A stretch of DNA of 64,000 bases, taken from positions 1 through 64,000 of the forward strand of contig SKCR01026805.1 in assembly GCA_019454045.1 (NCBI GenBank). The letters run 5' to 3'. Positions within the stretch are counted from its first letter, which is position 1. Every line of letters starts with the position of its first letter. The position numbers and the translations under genes are program-made. The DNA comes from Zanthoxylum bungeanum. Taxonomy: Eukaryota > Streptophyta > Magnoliopsida > Sapindales > Rutaceae. Below, piece after piece: positions 35,533-48,554 of the stretch. The notes beneath the pieces were generated by a model. That model was not told where the DNA came from, searched no databases, and saw only the letters and a list, made by a program, of their open reading frames with translations.

Positions 35533-37306
35533 TTGAGTTTTGTCAACGTTTTGATGTGTTTTGTTTATTTTGTAGATAAAAATAATATTGGGACTTAATG
35601 GAATCAACTCGGGGCTAAAACGATGAAATTCAGAGAAAACAATGTCAAAAACGAAAATTTACTATACGCGTCACGAAGTACAGTCCTAAATTCCAATTTT
35701 GTGCAAGTTTCGTATTTTGGCCATAACTTTTTCATCCTCGATATCCGATTGAGCTGATTCAATTTGCAGATTAAAGAAGACTCAAGGATATAAAACTTTT
35801 AAGATTTAATATTTTCGAATTCTAAATATTAGAAGGCCGAAATTGATAAATAATCCAGTATATTTTGAGTAACTACTATAGTAATTTTCAAAATATAAAA
35901 TAATTAAAAAATTAAAAATATAAAAATTTGTCAAACTTCCACCAAACGTGCAAGAGTGTTTGGTGCCATTTTTGGTGCCTTGTTTGGTGCCATGTTTGGT
36001 GGAGTGTTTGGTGGAGTGTTTTGGCATGTTGGTGGAGCAATTCGTCGAGAAATTGGTGGAATCCTTTAGGTTTTTCTATAAATACCAGCCATTTTAATTT
36101 GTAATTCTCATGCTTTCCTTAGGTTTTTGTAAGGATTTAAGGATTGCATCTTGTTTGTTTATTTTTTGTAATTTAAATTATGTATTTTTTTTTTCAGTAA
36201 TAGTAGTAGTTTATTTTCTTCTTCATTTCATTTCTTTATGTTTTGTAGTTAGATTTCCGTTGGGGGAAGGGTGAAGCTTTTATTATTTTAGTTTAGATTA
36301 ATCTCCCTTAATTATAATATAGAAATTATAATTCAAATTAAAAGGATTACCGCATTAATGGCTGGTTTTATTTATTTGACATAAAGTGGCACCACCTATA
36401 TGGCTGGTCTTTAAGTGACAGATAATTACCGCATATATGGCTGGTCGGACTTAATTAAAATCTGATTTAATGAGGATACCGCCTTTATGGCTGGTAGGTA
36501 ATATCGTGATTAATTTTTATATTATAGTAAGGGAGATTTAAATTAGAAATAGTAAAAGTGGATCCCCAACCCCAGCATTTTATTTTTATTTTAGGGAAGT
36601 GATGAAACACAATATTCACACACTTCATAATTGATTTTCTTTTTATGGGTAATTCTTTAGTTTGTTTATTGAGTCTTAAGCTTAATGCTTCTTGTTGTCT
36701 GATCACCAATAAAATTGATGGGGTAAACTTAAAATGAACTAGACATAGGGATTTTAGGTCAATAGCCCACGATCTTCCTTGAGGATAGATAACCCTTTAA
36801 TAGATTTCCTTACAGGATAGGAATATACCTGTCGGGTGGGGGTAGCCATAATTGGAACTTGATCTTAATGAATCCAGGTAATGTGGTTGACATATGAATA
36901 TGGTTCAATTGGGTTATACTGGGTATTTGCGTTTGACCATCGACATAAGCTTTTGCATATCTTCGTGTTCTGGGTTAGCAACTGATTTATTACACATATG
37001 TAAGAGAATCAATTCATCTTTAGAATAATATTGTGTGCAGTCACGACCCTAGATCTTTGAGTCTTTGTTATTTTCCTTAGTATTTTCTTTTGTCTTTTTA
37101 TTTATTTATTTAATTATCAAATCCACATTCAACCAACCAAAAGCAATCAATTCCCTTCTCTCTATAATTAGATACCTGTAAATAAATAGATTCAATAATT
37201 AATAACAACAGTAGGAATTAAGTCCTCGTGGGATCGATATTTTTATACTACTTGAACGATACGTGCGCTTGTGTTATACGCGTGTGTTTGCACCGGTCAC
37301 ATGACT
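35533..37306. mobile_element. Unclassified insertion, about 1.8 kb, possibly a solo LTR
   Basis: The stretch is flanked by tagttac on both sides (35526-35532 and 37307-37313). It contains ctataaata near 36075, a cluster of four atggctggt units (36358-36497) and, near its right end, gtcctcgtgggatcgat, a text common near the ends of Athila-like Gypsy LTRs. Its termini lack TG...CA and a 7-bp duplication is unusual for an LTR element, so the class is open. Confidence 0.45.
36358..36497 (+). repeat. Short spaced repeats (atggctggt, four copies)
   Basis: The word atggctggt, mostly preceded by accgc, recurs at about 36358, 36399, 36438 and 36487. It lies downstream of a TATA-like box in the unclassified insertion. 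Confidence 0.6.
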
Positions 37307-37313
37307 TAGTTAC

Positions 37314-37988
37314 GTGTTTCTACTAGAGAACATGTTGAATGTCTTGAATTATTCAAGACTGTCAATATGTTTCTAATGAAACTTGGATAGAAATTTTTTT
37401 TTGAATGGTTCATGGATATTCTATCTGTAGTGTTGAAAACTGTATTTTTAAGAAATTCATTGTGCGTCTTTAAATTATTCAAAGATGTTTCATTTGATCA
37501 AACGCATGAATTTAAGCCAATTAGTTCTATACTTATTTAATGAATGTGATTCTTACTTGATATTAAACTTCCATGATTCCATTGTGATGGAATTGGCTAG
37601 TGGGAGTTATCGATTCTTATTGATATTTAGTGTTACCGAATTGGTTTTCAATACTTTTGGGGTTATGCTCCAGTAACACTAATTTATCTCTTTAATTTAG
37701 GTTTCATTTGTTCCTACAGTTACATATATGATATGTATAATTGAAAATTCGAATCTTGAAAAGTTTGAGATTTAATTCTTTCCTTTGTATAATGGTTATA
37801 TAATTGAAAGTACTTGTGCCTCTGAGGTACAATTGATAGGTTTATCATTTATTCTATTTAATGGAATATTGTATTATATTTGATAGAATATATTTTCTAC
37901 GATCTTGAGTAATTAAATTGTTTTGTTACTTGGTGGTTAGCATTGGATGTTGACGATTGTAGAAAGGACTTGACTTAGTGAAGTCAAA
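37314..37988 (+). other. Interior of the LARD-like element
   Basis: No gene is supported. It contains tagtgggagttat near 37600, one of several purine-tract-like words in this interior. It ends with the target copy tcaaa at 37984-37988. Confidence 0.5.
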
Positions 37989-40935
37989 TGTAACATCCCC
38001 GATCGGGGAGATGTTACCGGCATGGATAGCTGTACTAACCCCATAAGCCTCTAACTTTCTAACTGTATCACATGCTATTATAATGTAGTGTCATGCATAT
38101 AGACTTTAACCAAGTCAATATATAATACTTATATTTCTTATAAATGCATACTCTTAAATGATTCTTTTTACAATTCTTTACCAGACACTTATAATGACTA
38201 ACACAATGGAAATGCATATAAACACTATGACTCTGAACTAGACTCTTATGCTGTGTGACTCTGTACTGGTGGACTCCAACCCTGGTGACTGCATCAGTAT
38301 CCATCCTCCCGAGCTCGTCCTCCTGAAATCCCTACAAAACAACTAAAACTGGTGGGTGGTTAGATTGCTATACAATCTAAGTGAGTGGACTAAAATCGAA
38401 AACTGAACTAAAAATCTTTTAACTTTAAAATCACTCTTCTAGAAATATATTTTATAGAAACTCTATTCTTTTGAAATCTGTTTCTGATAATCTGGTTTCT
38501 GAAATTATTTGCTGAAAATCTGGTTTCTGAAACTCTGAAAACTTATGCTGAAAGTCTGAAATCTGAAAAAAAAAAAAAAAACTTTCTGTTAAAATCTGAA
38601 AAAACTATGTACTGAAAACTGCTCTACGTCCAGGACCATAACTCAACTGGACGTCTCTCTGCACCCAGGACCATAACTCAACTGGGTGTGCTCGATGCCC
38701 AGGACCATAACTCAACTGGGCATCTCTGTAAATCAGGATTTCGGGACCCTGTAGCCCCCAGTCCTGCTCGAGGATCTGAGAGCGTCCCCTCAGTCCTCCA
38801 CATGTGCACATGCGCCTATAACCGTCAATTCCAATTGTATCTGAAGTTACATACTGGGGTGAGGTTTTACCTCATGCCCCGAAAATACAATCTCAAGTTT
38901 TAAAAAACACATTTCTTTTATAAATCACCATCAATAAATAAAGGCTAACGCCCTACATGCTGGAAAAGTAAGTCTGGATTTATAAGGAACTAAGTAAATC
39001 AATAATTAAAATCATTTTAAAGAAAGAGTGTCCACTCATTGGCTCGAAGCTTATTGGTGACGCCTTGCGATGGTGGTGGAGTCGTATATCCTGATGATAA
39101 TCTAGAATTAGCAAAATTCATTAGTATCAAGGTTGTGAATTATCTCATTACTTAACAAAATATATTCGTCATTCATGATAACTCATCCTCTCTATGTTAC
39201 TATTATTTTAGATGGTCTAACAATTTTTTACTACACTCGTTCAAGGATTTCTCAAGTTACTTCGCAAAATTCCATATTATGCCCTATTTTCCAGAAAATT
39301 TCAGTGTACTAACACTGACTTTGAAAATTCGGTGCGCTTAATCGGGGTTGAAATTGGGGCTAAAATTTTAATAAAATACTCGCTTATATGTCTATTTTAT
39401 GTTGGCTTTTACGGAATGTGGTTTCGATTCCTAGAACTCAAGTTATGGACAGAAGTTCAGGGGTTGTCCAACTGAAAATCTGGGCACTGGTACAGCAGTT
39501 TGCCTCACTTAAAAAAATTCGGTTCGGTCTCATCTTAAGTCCAAAAATTCTAAATTTTGGATATGTTACTTCCTTATGTGTCTAGAGTACTCAGAATTTT
39601 ACGGAGCTTGATTTCAACTTCTAGAACGCAAATTATAAAATTTTCTCTACACCTTGTTCTATTACCACAGAACCAGTAATTTACTGCAGTGCGGCCAAGT
39701 TTGAAAATTTGCTACGACTCCCTCTTAAGTCTAAAAATTCTGAATTTTGAGTATGATATTCCCCTATGTTTCTAGTTTACTCAGAACTTTACGGTTCATC
39801 AATCGGACTTATAAAACTCATGTTATAAACTTTAAATCACAGCCTGTCCGAAATGAGACAGAATTGACTTCACTCCCTAACTTCCTTATCTCGCCATCTC
39901 ATTTAATTCCTTTAATCCGAAGACCTCCAACAGAATTTTCATTATCTTAAACACTCCTTATATCATAAGATTTGTGCTTATTTTCTTGATTAATTTGAGT
40001 GTGGCATTATGTCAAATACTTGGTGTGCGGCATACCTAAAACCTCCATTCTTACAACCTTAAGTAACTCTACCCTCATTTTACATAATCTTAAACCTACC
40101 ATTTCATTTATTTCTAATCATCCAACATCATCCAATTCCATTATTCTTTCATAATCAATAAACTTGAAATAACAAACTAAAATCATTCAAACACCCATTT
40201 CTTAACTAATTAACTACTAATTTGCAACACATAACATGTCTCTACCACTACTATAGCATCAATTTACCAAAATTCCACAACTTGAAATTTGGGTCTAGAT
40301 TCATTACCTTTTTTGTTAGATCCCCAAACTCAAAGGTTTTCCAATGGTTGCCAAGCTTTCTTTGTTTCCCCTTCTCTTCTCTCTTTCTTCTTTCCTCCTT
40401 CCTTCTCTTTTCTTCTTCTTCTCTTCTTTTTCCCCCTCTTTCTCCCACGGTTTCTTCTCCATTTCTTTCTCTCATCTTTTACGTTTTTTGGCCTTTGGTA
40501 AGAGTGAATAGTGAACCCTTTTTATAGTGGACCCATAAGATATTTGTAAGTTAAGGAAATATGTAGAAGCTTGGGGAAAGTTTTAGAAACCTTCATTTAA
40601 ACCCGAAATTACTATTCATTCAGATTTTAACTTACGTTTTTGACCTAATTATGGTCCGAATTTGGAAAAATATATAACGCGGAAGTTGAAGGTCTCGGTC
40701 TAAGCTTTCCGACGATTAAAATTCATAAAATTCTGAGTTCGAATGAAAAATTTATGCCCTAAATACCATTTATAGTTCAAAAGGGCATACGGTACAGTTT
40801 TCGAAAATTTTACCGGTCGTTCCCAAATCCTTTTTTATAATTATATTTGGATCTCATCATGATTTATTTTACGTTCATTTGTCCCGTAAATAATAGTATC
40901 GTCATAGGTAGTAGTAATTACTACCGGTCGTTACA
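37989..40935 (-). mobile_element. Gypsy solo LTR A (2947 bp)
   Basis: It starts tgtaacatcccc and ends ggtcgttaca, with the exact 5-bp duplication tcaaa on both sides (37984-37988 and 40936-40940). It is the same family as 45591-48387 in the opposite orientation. The TATA box ctataaaaagg reads on the minus strand at 40527-40517, which sets the orientation. Starts of the form tgtaacgaccgg are common for del/Tekay-type chromovirus LTRs. There is no internal region, so it is a solo LTR. Confidence 0.9.
38626..38724 (-). repeat. Three tandem hairpins with compensatory changes in Gypsy solo LTR A
   Basis: Three units at 38626-38654, 38662-38688 and 38694-38724 share the core ccaggaccataactcaac. 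Their outer stem bases differ but always stay complementary: acgtccag with ctggacgt, cacccag with ctgggtg, and gatgcccag with ctgggcatc. The loop of 13 nt is identical in all three. The related LTR B keeps stems at the corresponding place. Confidence 0.85.
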
Positions 40936-40940
40936 TCAAA

Positions 40941-42641
40941 TATGAGAATGATAAATTGTACTAGAACTACATAATTAATCAGATGAAATGACCTTTAGAA
41001 AACTTCCGTATAAGTCTAATAGGATGTCAAAATCATTTACAAAGTATAAGATACTTAATGATTTTGTTGTTTTCTTATTGAAGAAAATTATCTTATAACT
41101 TATAGTGGGAGCGATATTTGATATCGATTCTGGGAATTACCATTGAACCATAGATCTAAGTTGTTCATGACTTACTATGATCAAGTTTAGAACTTGATTA
41201 AGTTTTCGTTATGCAGCGTTTATAAGTGTGTAAATTATTTGCGCAGCGAAAGCATAGTGAGCTTGATAAAAGTTTGATTTTTATAGTATGACAGTGAGTA
41301 TGTTATACTCAGTAGTCTATTGTAGATTCTGAGGAAGCTTGTCTCTTATCACACTGATTGAACAATTAAGTATCTGTTGGTTAGTGTTGATATTAAACTG
41401 TGTGTTTTGGCTAAAGAATGCAAAGTGGAGTTCTTGAGAGATTTCTTCGAATAAAAGATTCGTCGTGATTTCTTTGTTTAGAGAATTCATTCTGGAATGG
41501 CCCTAGAGTTGTATTATGCTAAGATCACAGTTTGATATACTAGCTTATGGAGCCAATTGTAGATTCAGATAAGCTTTCCGAAAATTCGTACTCTCTGTTT
41601 TTGATATTACTCAGATTGTCTGGTTTTATCGAAATATAGAGAATACCTATTTGTCAGTAGGGTCAGTGGGAGCGTACAAATTTCTTTCTAGTATTATATA
41701 TCCTAAGTCTTCTTTTCTCCATGTTAGTAGTGGGAGTTATCTCTAATATTTTTGATATAAGGTTTTGTATATAATATAAAATTAAGAGACTTATGAGATA
41801 CTCTCATTAGTCGCGTATTAGATATGATCTAATAAAAGACACAGTAAGACTATCTGTATGACAATTTGTATAACTTTTTGACAGTTAACATGTCTTTTAT
41901 GTATATAGTATTCATCTTTCGTAAAGGATGATTCCTTTGTCGAAAGAAAGATTTATTGGAATGTCTAGTCAATCTTATGCACAATAGGATGATGGCGTAA
42001 TGAATGTTATATTGTGCGATTATAGATATCAATTTAATCATAATTGTTACGAATTATTTTGATATGATGTGGACCACATGATGGATCTTGAAACATGTTC
42101 TTTGTGATCTTTGAGATATTAAGAACGAGTTTCTCTCATACATGGAGAATTTAGTCAGAAACCATAAAGTCAGATTAGTTTTGATTCTAATTATGACATT
42201 AGATGGTCTATGTGATATAAAGTCAGAAAAGATGCAGTGGGAGTGTCACTGTTGATTCTACTAAACTAGTGAAATCAGTTACAACTTATGAAGTATTGAA
42301 TTATGAAGTTGCATAGTGACCATTTAGATTAGAAGTTTTGATATTAGTTTTTTGTTTGCGGTTATCTTAAAGTATTTGGATTTGATCTCTAAGTATATAG
42401 ACAACTCAACAGATATAGCACAATACTGATATAGCATATGATTCATATTGATATGGAATTTAGATTCTATAAATTAGGAAAACAGTTGGGTTTGTTAGAC
42501 AGAATCGATTTGTTAAAGCAGACTTACTTGTAATTGTCTACCTCTTGAGTGCTGGTGAGCTCTTGAGGGCCATGAGTATGTGATATGCATTGAGATGTGT
42601 ATAAGATACTATGGATTGGCACTAGAGCATATGGGAGAACT
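40941..42641 (+). other. Interior of the LARD-like element, 3' part
   Basis: No open frame is supported. The word agtgggag recurs at about 41104, 41665, 41728 and 42238. The last 60 bases resemble the pol end of the Copia element at 8582, with ggcactagagca and a purine tract just before the 3' LTR, so the interior may be extremely decayed pol sequence. Confidence 0.5.
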
Positions 42642-45169
42642 TTTTAAGGTTGGTGCTCGAAATGCCAATCCGGATCGTATTATGCCCGATTCTAAATACG
42701 AGCAATTATATTTTCCATAATATTACTAATTTTAGTGGTAGTACCCTTGTCTTTTATAGACTTATTCGATCTAATTATGATTAGAAATCTGATTATAATT
42801 AGATCGAAATTGAATCTGATTCAGTGATACGTGTATATTAGACAAAGATCCTAGGATTTATAGTATAGTGTGCAGTTACAACGTAGTTTGTAATTGACAT
42901 TGAGAAGCGCACTATTAGTTGTATATCCTTAAATAAAGTTCATGGTCAAGATTTTCTAACACGGGTCGGTTAGTGAAATTCGCTGAGACCAGTACATGTC
43001 GTATATCTTGACTTAGTCCGATGGTTTATCCCGGTGAACCATGAGTCTCGGGAGACTTGTATAGACATGTAGGTGTTTATTTGATAAGACACTGAACGAA
43101 TTACTGAAGATTTCCTAATAGATGGTACACCAACATCAATAGGAACGTTCTCGAGTTGAGCGAGCATAATGGTCCTTCGATTTGAGATACCACTATGGAT
43201 ATATGAGCTATCCTCCACACTTTGATGTAGTCACGTCAACTATCTAGTCATGATCAGACTTCCGTCTGCTCGTTGGGTGTGGACTGATGCTCATGATATC
43301 CTGTGCGTATCAAGATAGGATTTGTCAGTCCTGTGTACAGGGCATAGGCATCCAGCACGTGTTTACGGTCTAGTAAATCCATGGCCATGGTATAATGTCG
43401 AAAATCAGTTCCGAGTGTTATTTAGAGATCGTAAATTGGAAGTCGATTGTATTATACAGAACGGATATGACGTTCTCATATATATCCCAGGTATAATACA
43501 TATGGCCTTTGACGGAGGGATTATGCATTTGCTATGACCTCGACTTGCATAGTTTAAAGTGATTATCCGTGATCGTCATAATCCATGAGTGGGTGGATTA
43601 TGGACACAAAATTAGATTTTTTGACGGATAAACCTAAACTTAAAGAGTCCCACAATATGAAGTGTACTCGTTGAGCACTTGGGCAACTCGATATGAATAA
43701 TACGGATTATTCATAATATTTCACCAGATTAAATGAGTTAATTCAGATCGTTTAATCGGTTAAATAATAATACATGTATTAGGGAATTTTGTTCGCTAAT
43801 AATTATTGTGTATTTGCATTTGATATATAATATGATTAGATACACATTAATTATTCGTCAAATGTGATTTTGACACATGCCATGAATATATGAATTTATT
43901 ATTTAATGTAAATAAAATACATGTATTTGTGTAAATTAATTATTTAATTATTTAATAGTTAAATTATTAAATAATTGACTTTTCAAACCTTATCCATTAA
44001 TCATTAATTGATTGATATATAGTGAGATATGATTGGTAACACATGACATGGATTAAATTGGTCTTGTGTGTCCAATTTTGATTGGATATTATAAAGGTTA
44101 ATCATTAATTTAATTTGTTAAATTATTAAAGGACAAAATTACCTATTTACTAGTGTAAATTTCGGCCATTATAAAAGGAGGAGAGAATTATTTTCTTCAT
44201 TCTTTTCATCATCATCACTGCCGAAACCCACACCCAAAATAAGCTCTCAAATTAATTCATGGTGATTCGAAGAGAGAAAGAAGGAAATCAATAAACCAAG
44301 TCGAGGAATTATATGATTAAATGTAATTCTAATATCCCTTAGCTTGGAAAATTGTGTTTTTGTTTCTTGATAATATTTAGATATCTAAGGTTTCTTCTTT
44401 GTTATAAAATTTGGGGTTTTGGGCTTTGATGGATGATATTGGAAGAATAAGCATGTGTGAAGTGTAAATTTGAAAGTAATTAATGTAATTAGTTTCAAAT
44501 TTAATTAATTTATTCATTTGATGAATTTTTGTCATTTTATAGTTATTGATATACTCTTAGATAGCCTGGAATTGTTCTAGAGTTGTTCATTTGTGGTGGG
44601 ACTGATTTCATGTTGGATTAATTAGATTAATCTTGTTGAAATGATTTAAGCATGAATTTTTTGGCAAATTTGTTCATTGGATAAGACCTGCACATGTTTA
44701 TGTTTTTATGACGAAAATATTATCTTTAGAATGTTATGTATGTGTTTTGGGAGTTGGAACAATTGCCGGAAAGTGTTTCCGACTGGAAATAAGCGAAAAC
44801 GGTCAAAAACGAGTGGATTTAGAGTCAACCAGATGACAACTGTCCAAACATTGAATCCGTCAGTGTTTGGGCAGCTCGTGAACTGCCCAGACACTATTGG
44901 ATCTGACCTGGGTAGTTTCCATAAGTGTTGGGTAGTCGGTTCGATCAAAAACACATTTTATGCCATTTTGTGAAAAATTATTTTCGTAAAAGTTTCGCGA
45001 GTTTTCAACACTATTTATGTCAATATTTGATAAATAGATTTAGGTGAAATATGAATAAATTATTCATATTAGATATTGAATAATTTATTTGGTATTTTGA
45101 AGAAGTTTTAAAATACGATTTCGCCCGAACTCGCGCTTCCACTGCGCTCTATCGCCTAAAACCCTAGTA
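42642..45169 (+). repeat. 3' LTR of the LARD-like Copia element
   Basis: It matches 31183-33638: the same start ttttaaggttggtgc, U3 block at 43223-43285, TATA box tataaaagg at 44170-44178 and inverted-repeat island at 44528-44590. It ends accctagta and is followed by the target duplication ggtat. Confidence 0.88.
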
Positions 45170-45590
45170 GGTATAACTTCGGAAATCAGTTCCGAGTATT
45201 ATTTAGAGATAGTAAATTAAAAGTCGACGACATTATACTGAAAGGATTTGACGTTTTTATCTATATCCCAGATATAATATGGATATCATGTGACTGAGGA
45301 ATTATACGTATACAATTACCTCGACTTGTATAGTTTAGCGAAATTATCTATGGTCATCATAATTCATGAATGGGTGAATTATGGACAAGAAATTGAATTT
45401 CGTGATGGATAAACCTAAACTTAGAGAGTCCCACAATATAAAGTGTACTCGTTAAGCACTTGGGCAACGTGATATGAATAATACAGATTATTCATAATAC
45501 TTCACCAGATTAATTAAGTTAATTCGAATCATTTAATCGGTTAAATGATAACACAAACATTGGGGATTTTGGTCATTTAATAATTATTAT

Positions 45591-48387
45591 TGTAACGACT
45601 GGTAGTTATTACTACTACCTATGACGATATTATTACGTGTGAGACAAAGGAACATTTTTTAAATTAAATCATGTTGGGATTTAAATACAACTATGGGAAG
45701 ACTTTGGGAACGATCGGTGAATTTCTTGAAGTCCCGAGAAGAAACTGTACCATATGCCCTTTTGTACTACACATAGTATTTAGAGCATAACTTTTTCATA
45801 CGAACTCGAAATTTTATGAATTTTATACCGTCAGAAAGCTTAGATCAAGACCTACAACTGTCGCGTTAAACTCTTTTCCAAATTCGGACCAGAACTAAGC
45901 CAAAAATGCAAATCAAAATCTGGGTGAATAGTAACTTCGGGGCTAAATGGAGAAATCTTTAATATTCTAGATTTTTCTACTCTCTTCTTCAAATTTCCAA
46001 ATAACAAATTGGTCCACTATAAAAAGAATCACTATTTACTATTACCTAAAATAGAAAAACGAAATTGAGAAGAGGGGGAAACCATTTTGCCGTGAGAGAA
46101 AGAAAAGAGAAGAGAAAGAGAGAAAGGGAAGAGAAAGAAGAAGAAGAAAAAAGGAGAAGAAGGAAAGGAGAACAAAAAGCAAGAAGAAGAAGATGAACAT
46201 GAGTTAGGGGGTTTTGAAATTAAAGAATATCAACTATAAGGAGGTAAGAAACCTTGACCCAAATTCTAATTTGTTGAGTTTTGAAAAAGTGATGATGGAA
46301 TAGGGACATTAGCATGATAAGGATTTAAAATTTATTTTATGGATTTAATAAGTTTAGGTCTCATGACATAAACCCTAGATTTTGGTTGATTTGGGAATGG
46401 AATGGTGATGGAAGGAAATGTACTTAGAAGTTATTTGTGGTGGTTAGAATTGGTGATATGCATTGGGTAGTGCTTGTAGAGAAAGGGTGGATGATATGTA
46501 GGAAAAGGGAATATTGCTTATAAAGTGTTTGTGAAAATACTCCAATGACTTAAAATATTTATTTAGGTTGAAAAGAACACTTAATGGGATGTATTTAGGT
46601 GTTGGAAAATGAAAGAAATGGGTTTGGAGTGAAAGAAGTTTATTTGGGAAAATTTTGAAGTTATAGCGACGTTTTACCGCAAACCAGTCCATCCGGACAG
46701 TGCATGTTCCAGTGGCAGTAACTGGAGTTTTGAGCGTTCGTTTCATGAAACGTTAAATTTTAAATAAACTAGACACATAAGAAAACCACATATTCAAAAA
46801 TCAAAATTTTTGGATTCAAAATGAGATTGCAGGAAAAATTAGAAGTTGGGGTAGGAGCAGTGGCGAACTGGTCCAGTTCCCTGCTGCGTAAGGTGCGGAA
46901 ATTGCCTTATATCTTGAGTTCTAGGAGTCTAAATTGAGATCTGTAAAAAGTGACATAAAATAGACTTATAGAGGAGTATTCTATAAAAATTTCAGCTACA
47001 GAACTGATTCCCTCTATTTATGCCGAATTTTCAAAATCAGGTCACTGTCAGTGACTTTTCTGTTTTGATGTAGGAGTTATAGACAAGTATAACGATTTGT
47101 GTAACCGCGAAACGAACCTCGTAAAAACTCTGTAGGGTGCTATAACGTGTTAGAAACTTAGCAGGGGTGATAATTCATACATTGCACGTTTGTTCTTATC
47201 TATGAGGATATTCTTGTTATAGAAGCTAACGAATTTATTCTTACTCATATTTATAGATCGGCCTCAGGACTCTCAGCGGCCTTCTACCCCGTGAAGGGAC
47301 TCATCTCAGCCTTATATAGTGAGTGGAATAATTACTTTCTTGATGTTGTTTATATATTTTAATAGTCATTTTATTGATTTTATTTTGAGAAAGTTTGAGA
47401 TTTGCTCATGATATCATATTGAGATTTTGATGATGTTTCCAAATAAGAATTTTGGCCTTAAGATTTTTATGAGTTTTGAAATCTCTTTTGAAGATGATTT
47501 TTGGAGTGTGGATATGATTTTATGTGACATTTGAGATTTATTGATTTTTCGGATTGATATCGAACATTGTTTTGACATATTTGTGGATGAGATTTAAAAC
47601 CTCGGCATGAACATTTGTTTTTGGAATTGACGGATAGATATACATGTGCACATGTGGAGGACTAGGGGGACGCCTCTAGATCCTCAGCGTCCAGATGGTA
47701 TATTCCTGGGCGGAGATGCGCCTACGGGCGGAGATGCGCCTACGGGCGGAGATTGCGCTCAGATGGGACATTCCTGGGCGGAGATTCAGTAACTTGGATT
47801 TTTATTGTAGTGCCGAGTGATGTAACTGAACTTGATTTCTTAAGATGTTTTACAGTATGATTTTACGTTACTATTCACAGTGTGATTTGACACATTTACG
47901 GTGTAGTTTCATAATATTTTATTTACGATTATTTTATACATTTTAATATTCTTTATTCTTGTTGTTTTAGTTCCACTCACTGGGTTCGTCAGGACTCACC
48001 CCCCCACTCTCCAGTCTTTTGCAGGACATAGCCTTTTTGGTGAGCCACAGTTCGTTTGTTGACCTGGGACAGATTATCGGCATTGCAGTCACAAGTGGGT
48101 CGGTTTACCAGTCAGTGTCGTGCGTCCATATAGGATGTAGTGGTGTTTTGAATACTGTGGTCACTGTATTGTTATATATTATGTATAGAGTAGTTCATGT
48201 GTAACAGGTGACTTATATATATTTATATATGAACGTAATTATTCTTCTTATGTTTTCCTAGTAGTATAAAATTTGTTACCTATGAGTTATGCATGTCAAT
48301 GTAGTATATAGTCAATGAGATGTAAGGCTTGGGCGACAGCGGGGACTGTTGTCTGCCGGTAACACCACCATTTCGGGGGATGTTACA
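45591..48387 (+). mobile_element. Gypsy solo LTR B (2797 bp)
   Basis: It starts tgtaacgactgg and ends ggggatgttaca, flanked by the exact duplication attat (45586-45590 and 48388-48392). The TATA box tataaaaag lies at 46018-46026 and is followed by a purine-rich stretch (46070-46190). It is the reverse-orientation relative of 37989-40935 and lies within the right half of the Copia solo LTR. No internal region is present. Confidence 0.9.
47688..47785 (+). repeat. Hairpin repeats in Gypsy solo LTR B
   Basis: A hairpin at 47688-47712 (cgtccag with ctgggcg, one T-G wobble) is followed by two exact 18-bp units gcgcctacgggcggagat (47718-47753), each with a cgcc-tacg-ggcg stem-loop, and by a further unit with gctcag and ctgggc arms. 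This is the counterpart of the triple hairpin of LTR A. Confidence 0.75.
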
Positions 48388-48500
48388 ATTATGTATATAT
48401 ATTTGATACATAAGTTGATTAGATATATACTAATTAATTGTCAAATGAGGTTTTGATACATGCCCTTAATATATGTATTTGTTATTTACTGTAAATAAAA

Positions 48501-48502
<2 letters not shown>

Positions 48503-48550
<48 letters not shown>
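48503..48550. repeat. (AC)24 microsatellite
   Basis: There are 24 uninterrupted AC units followed by an AT-rich (ta)n stretch, inside the right part of the Copia solo LTR. Confidence 0.95.

Positions 48551-48554
<4 letters not shown>

Larger units (their letters stand above)
31183..45169 (+). mobile_element. Non-coding (LARD-like) Copia-type element inserted in a Copia solo LTR
   Basis: Two LTRs of about 2.5 kb (31183-33638 and 42642-45169) in direct orientation are flanked by the exact 5-bp duplication ggtat (31178-31182 and 45170-45174). The left LTR is followed by a Met-type primer site (33642-33658). The right LTR is preceded by ggcactagagcatatgggag, homologous to the purine-tract region of the coding Copia element. 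The interior, after removing 35533-37306 and 37989-40935, is about 4.3 kb and contains no recognisable gag or pol, so the element needed proteins from a relative or has decayed completely. Confidence 0.85.

Noticed and set aside
40222..40527. 101-aa open frame with Ser/Phe/Leu-rich product
   Set aside because: It is low-complexity translation of a pyrimidine-rich LTR tract.
37989..40935. Possible Pack-type DNA transposon because both ends contain tgtaac/gttaca
   Set aside because: A 5-bp duplication, TG...CA ends, a TATA box and a second copy of similar length fit a solo LTR.
48503..48550. Regular spacing considered as a CRISPR-like array
   Set aside because: It is a plain (AC)n microsatellite in plant DNA.
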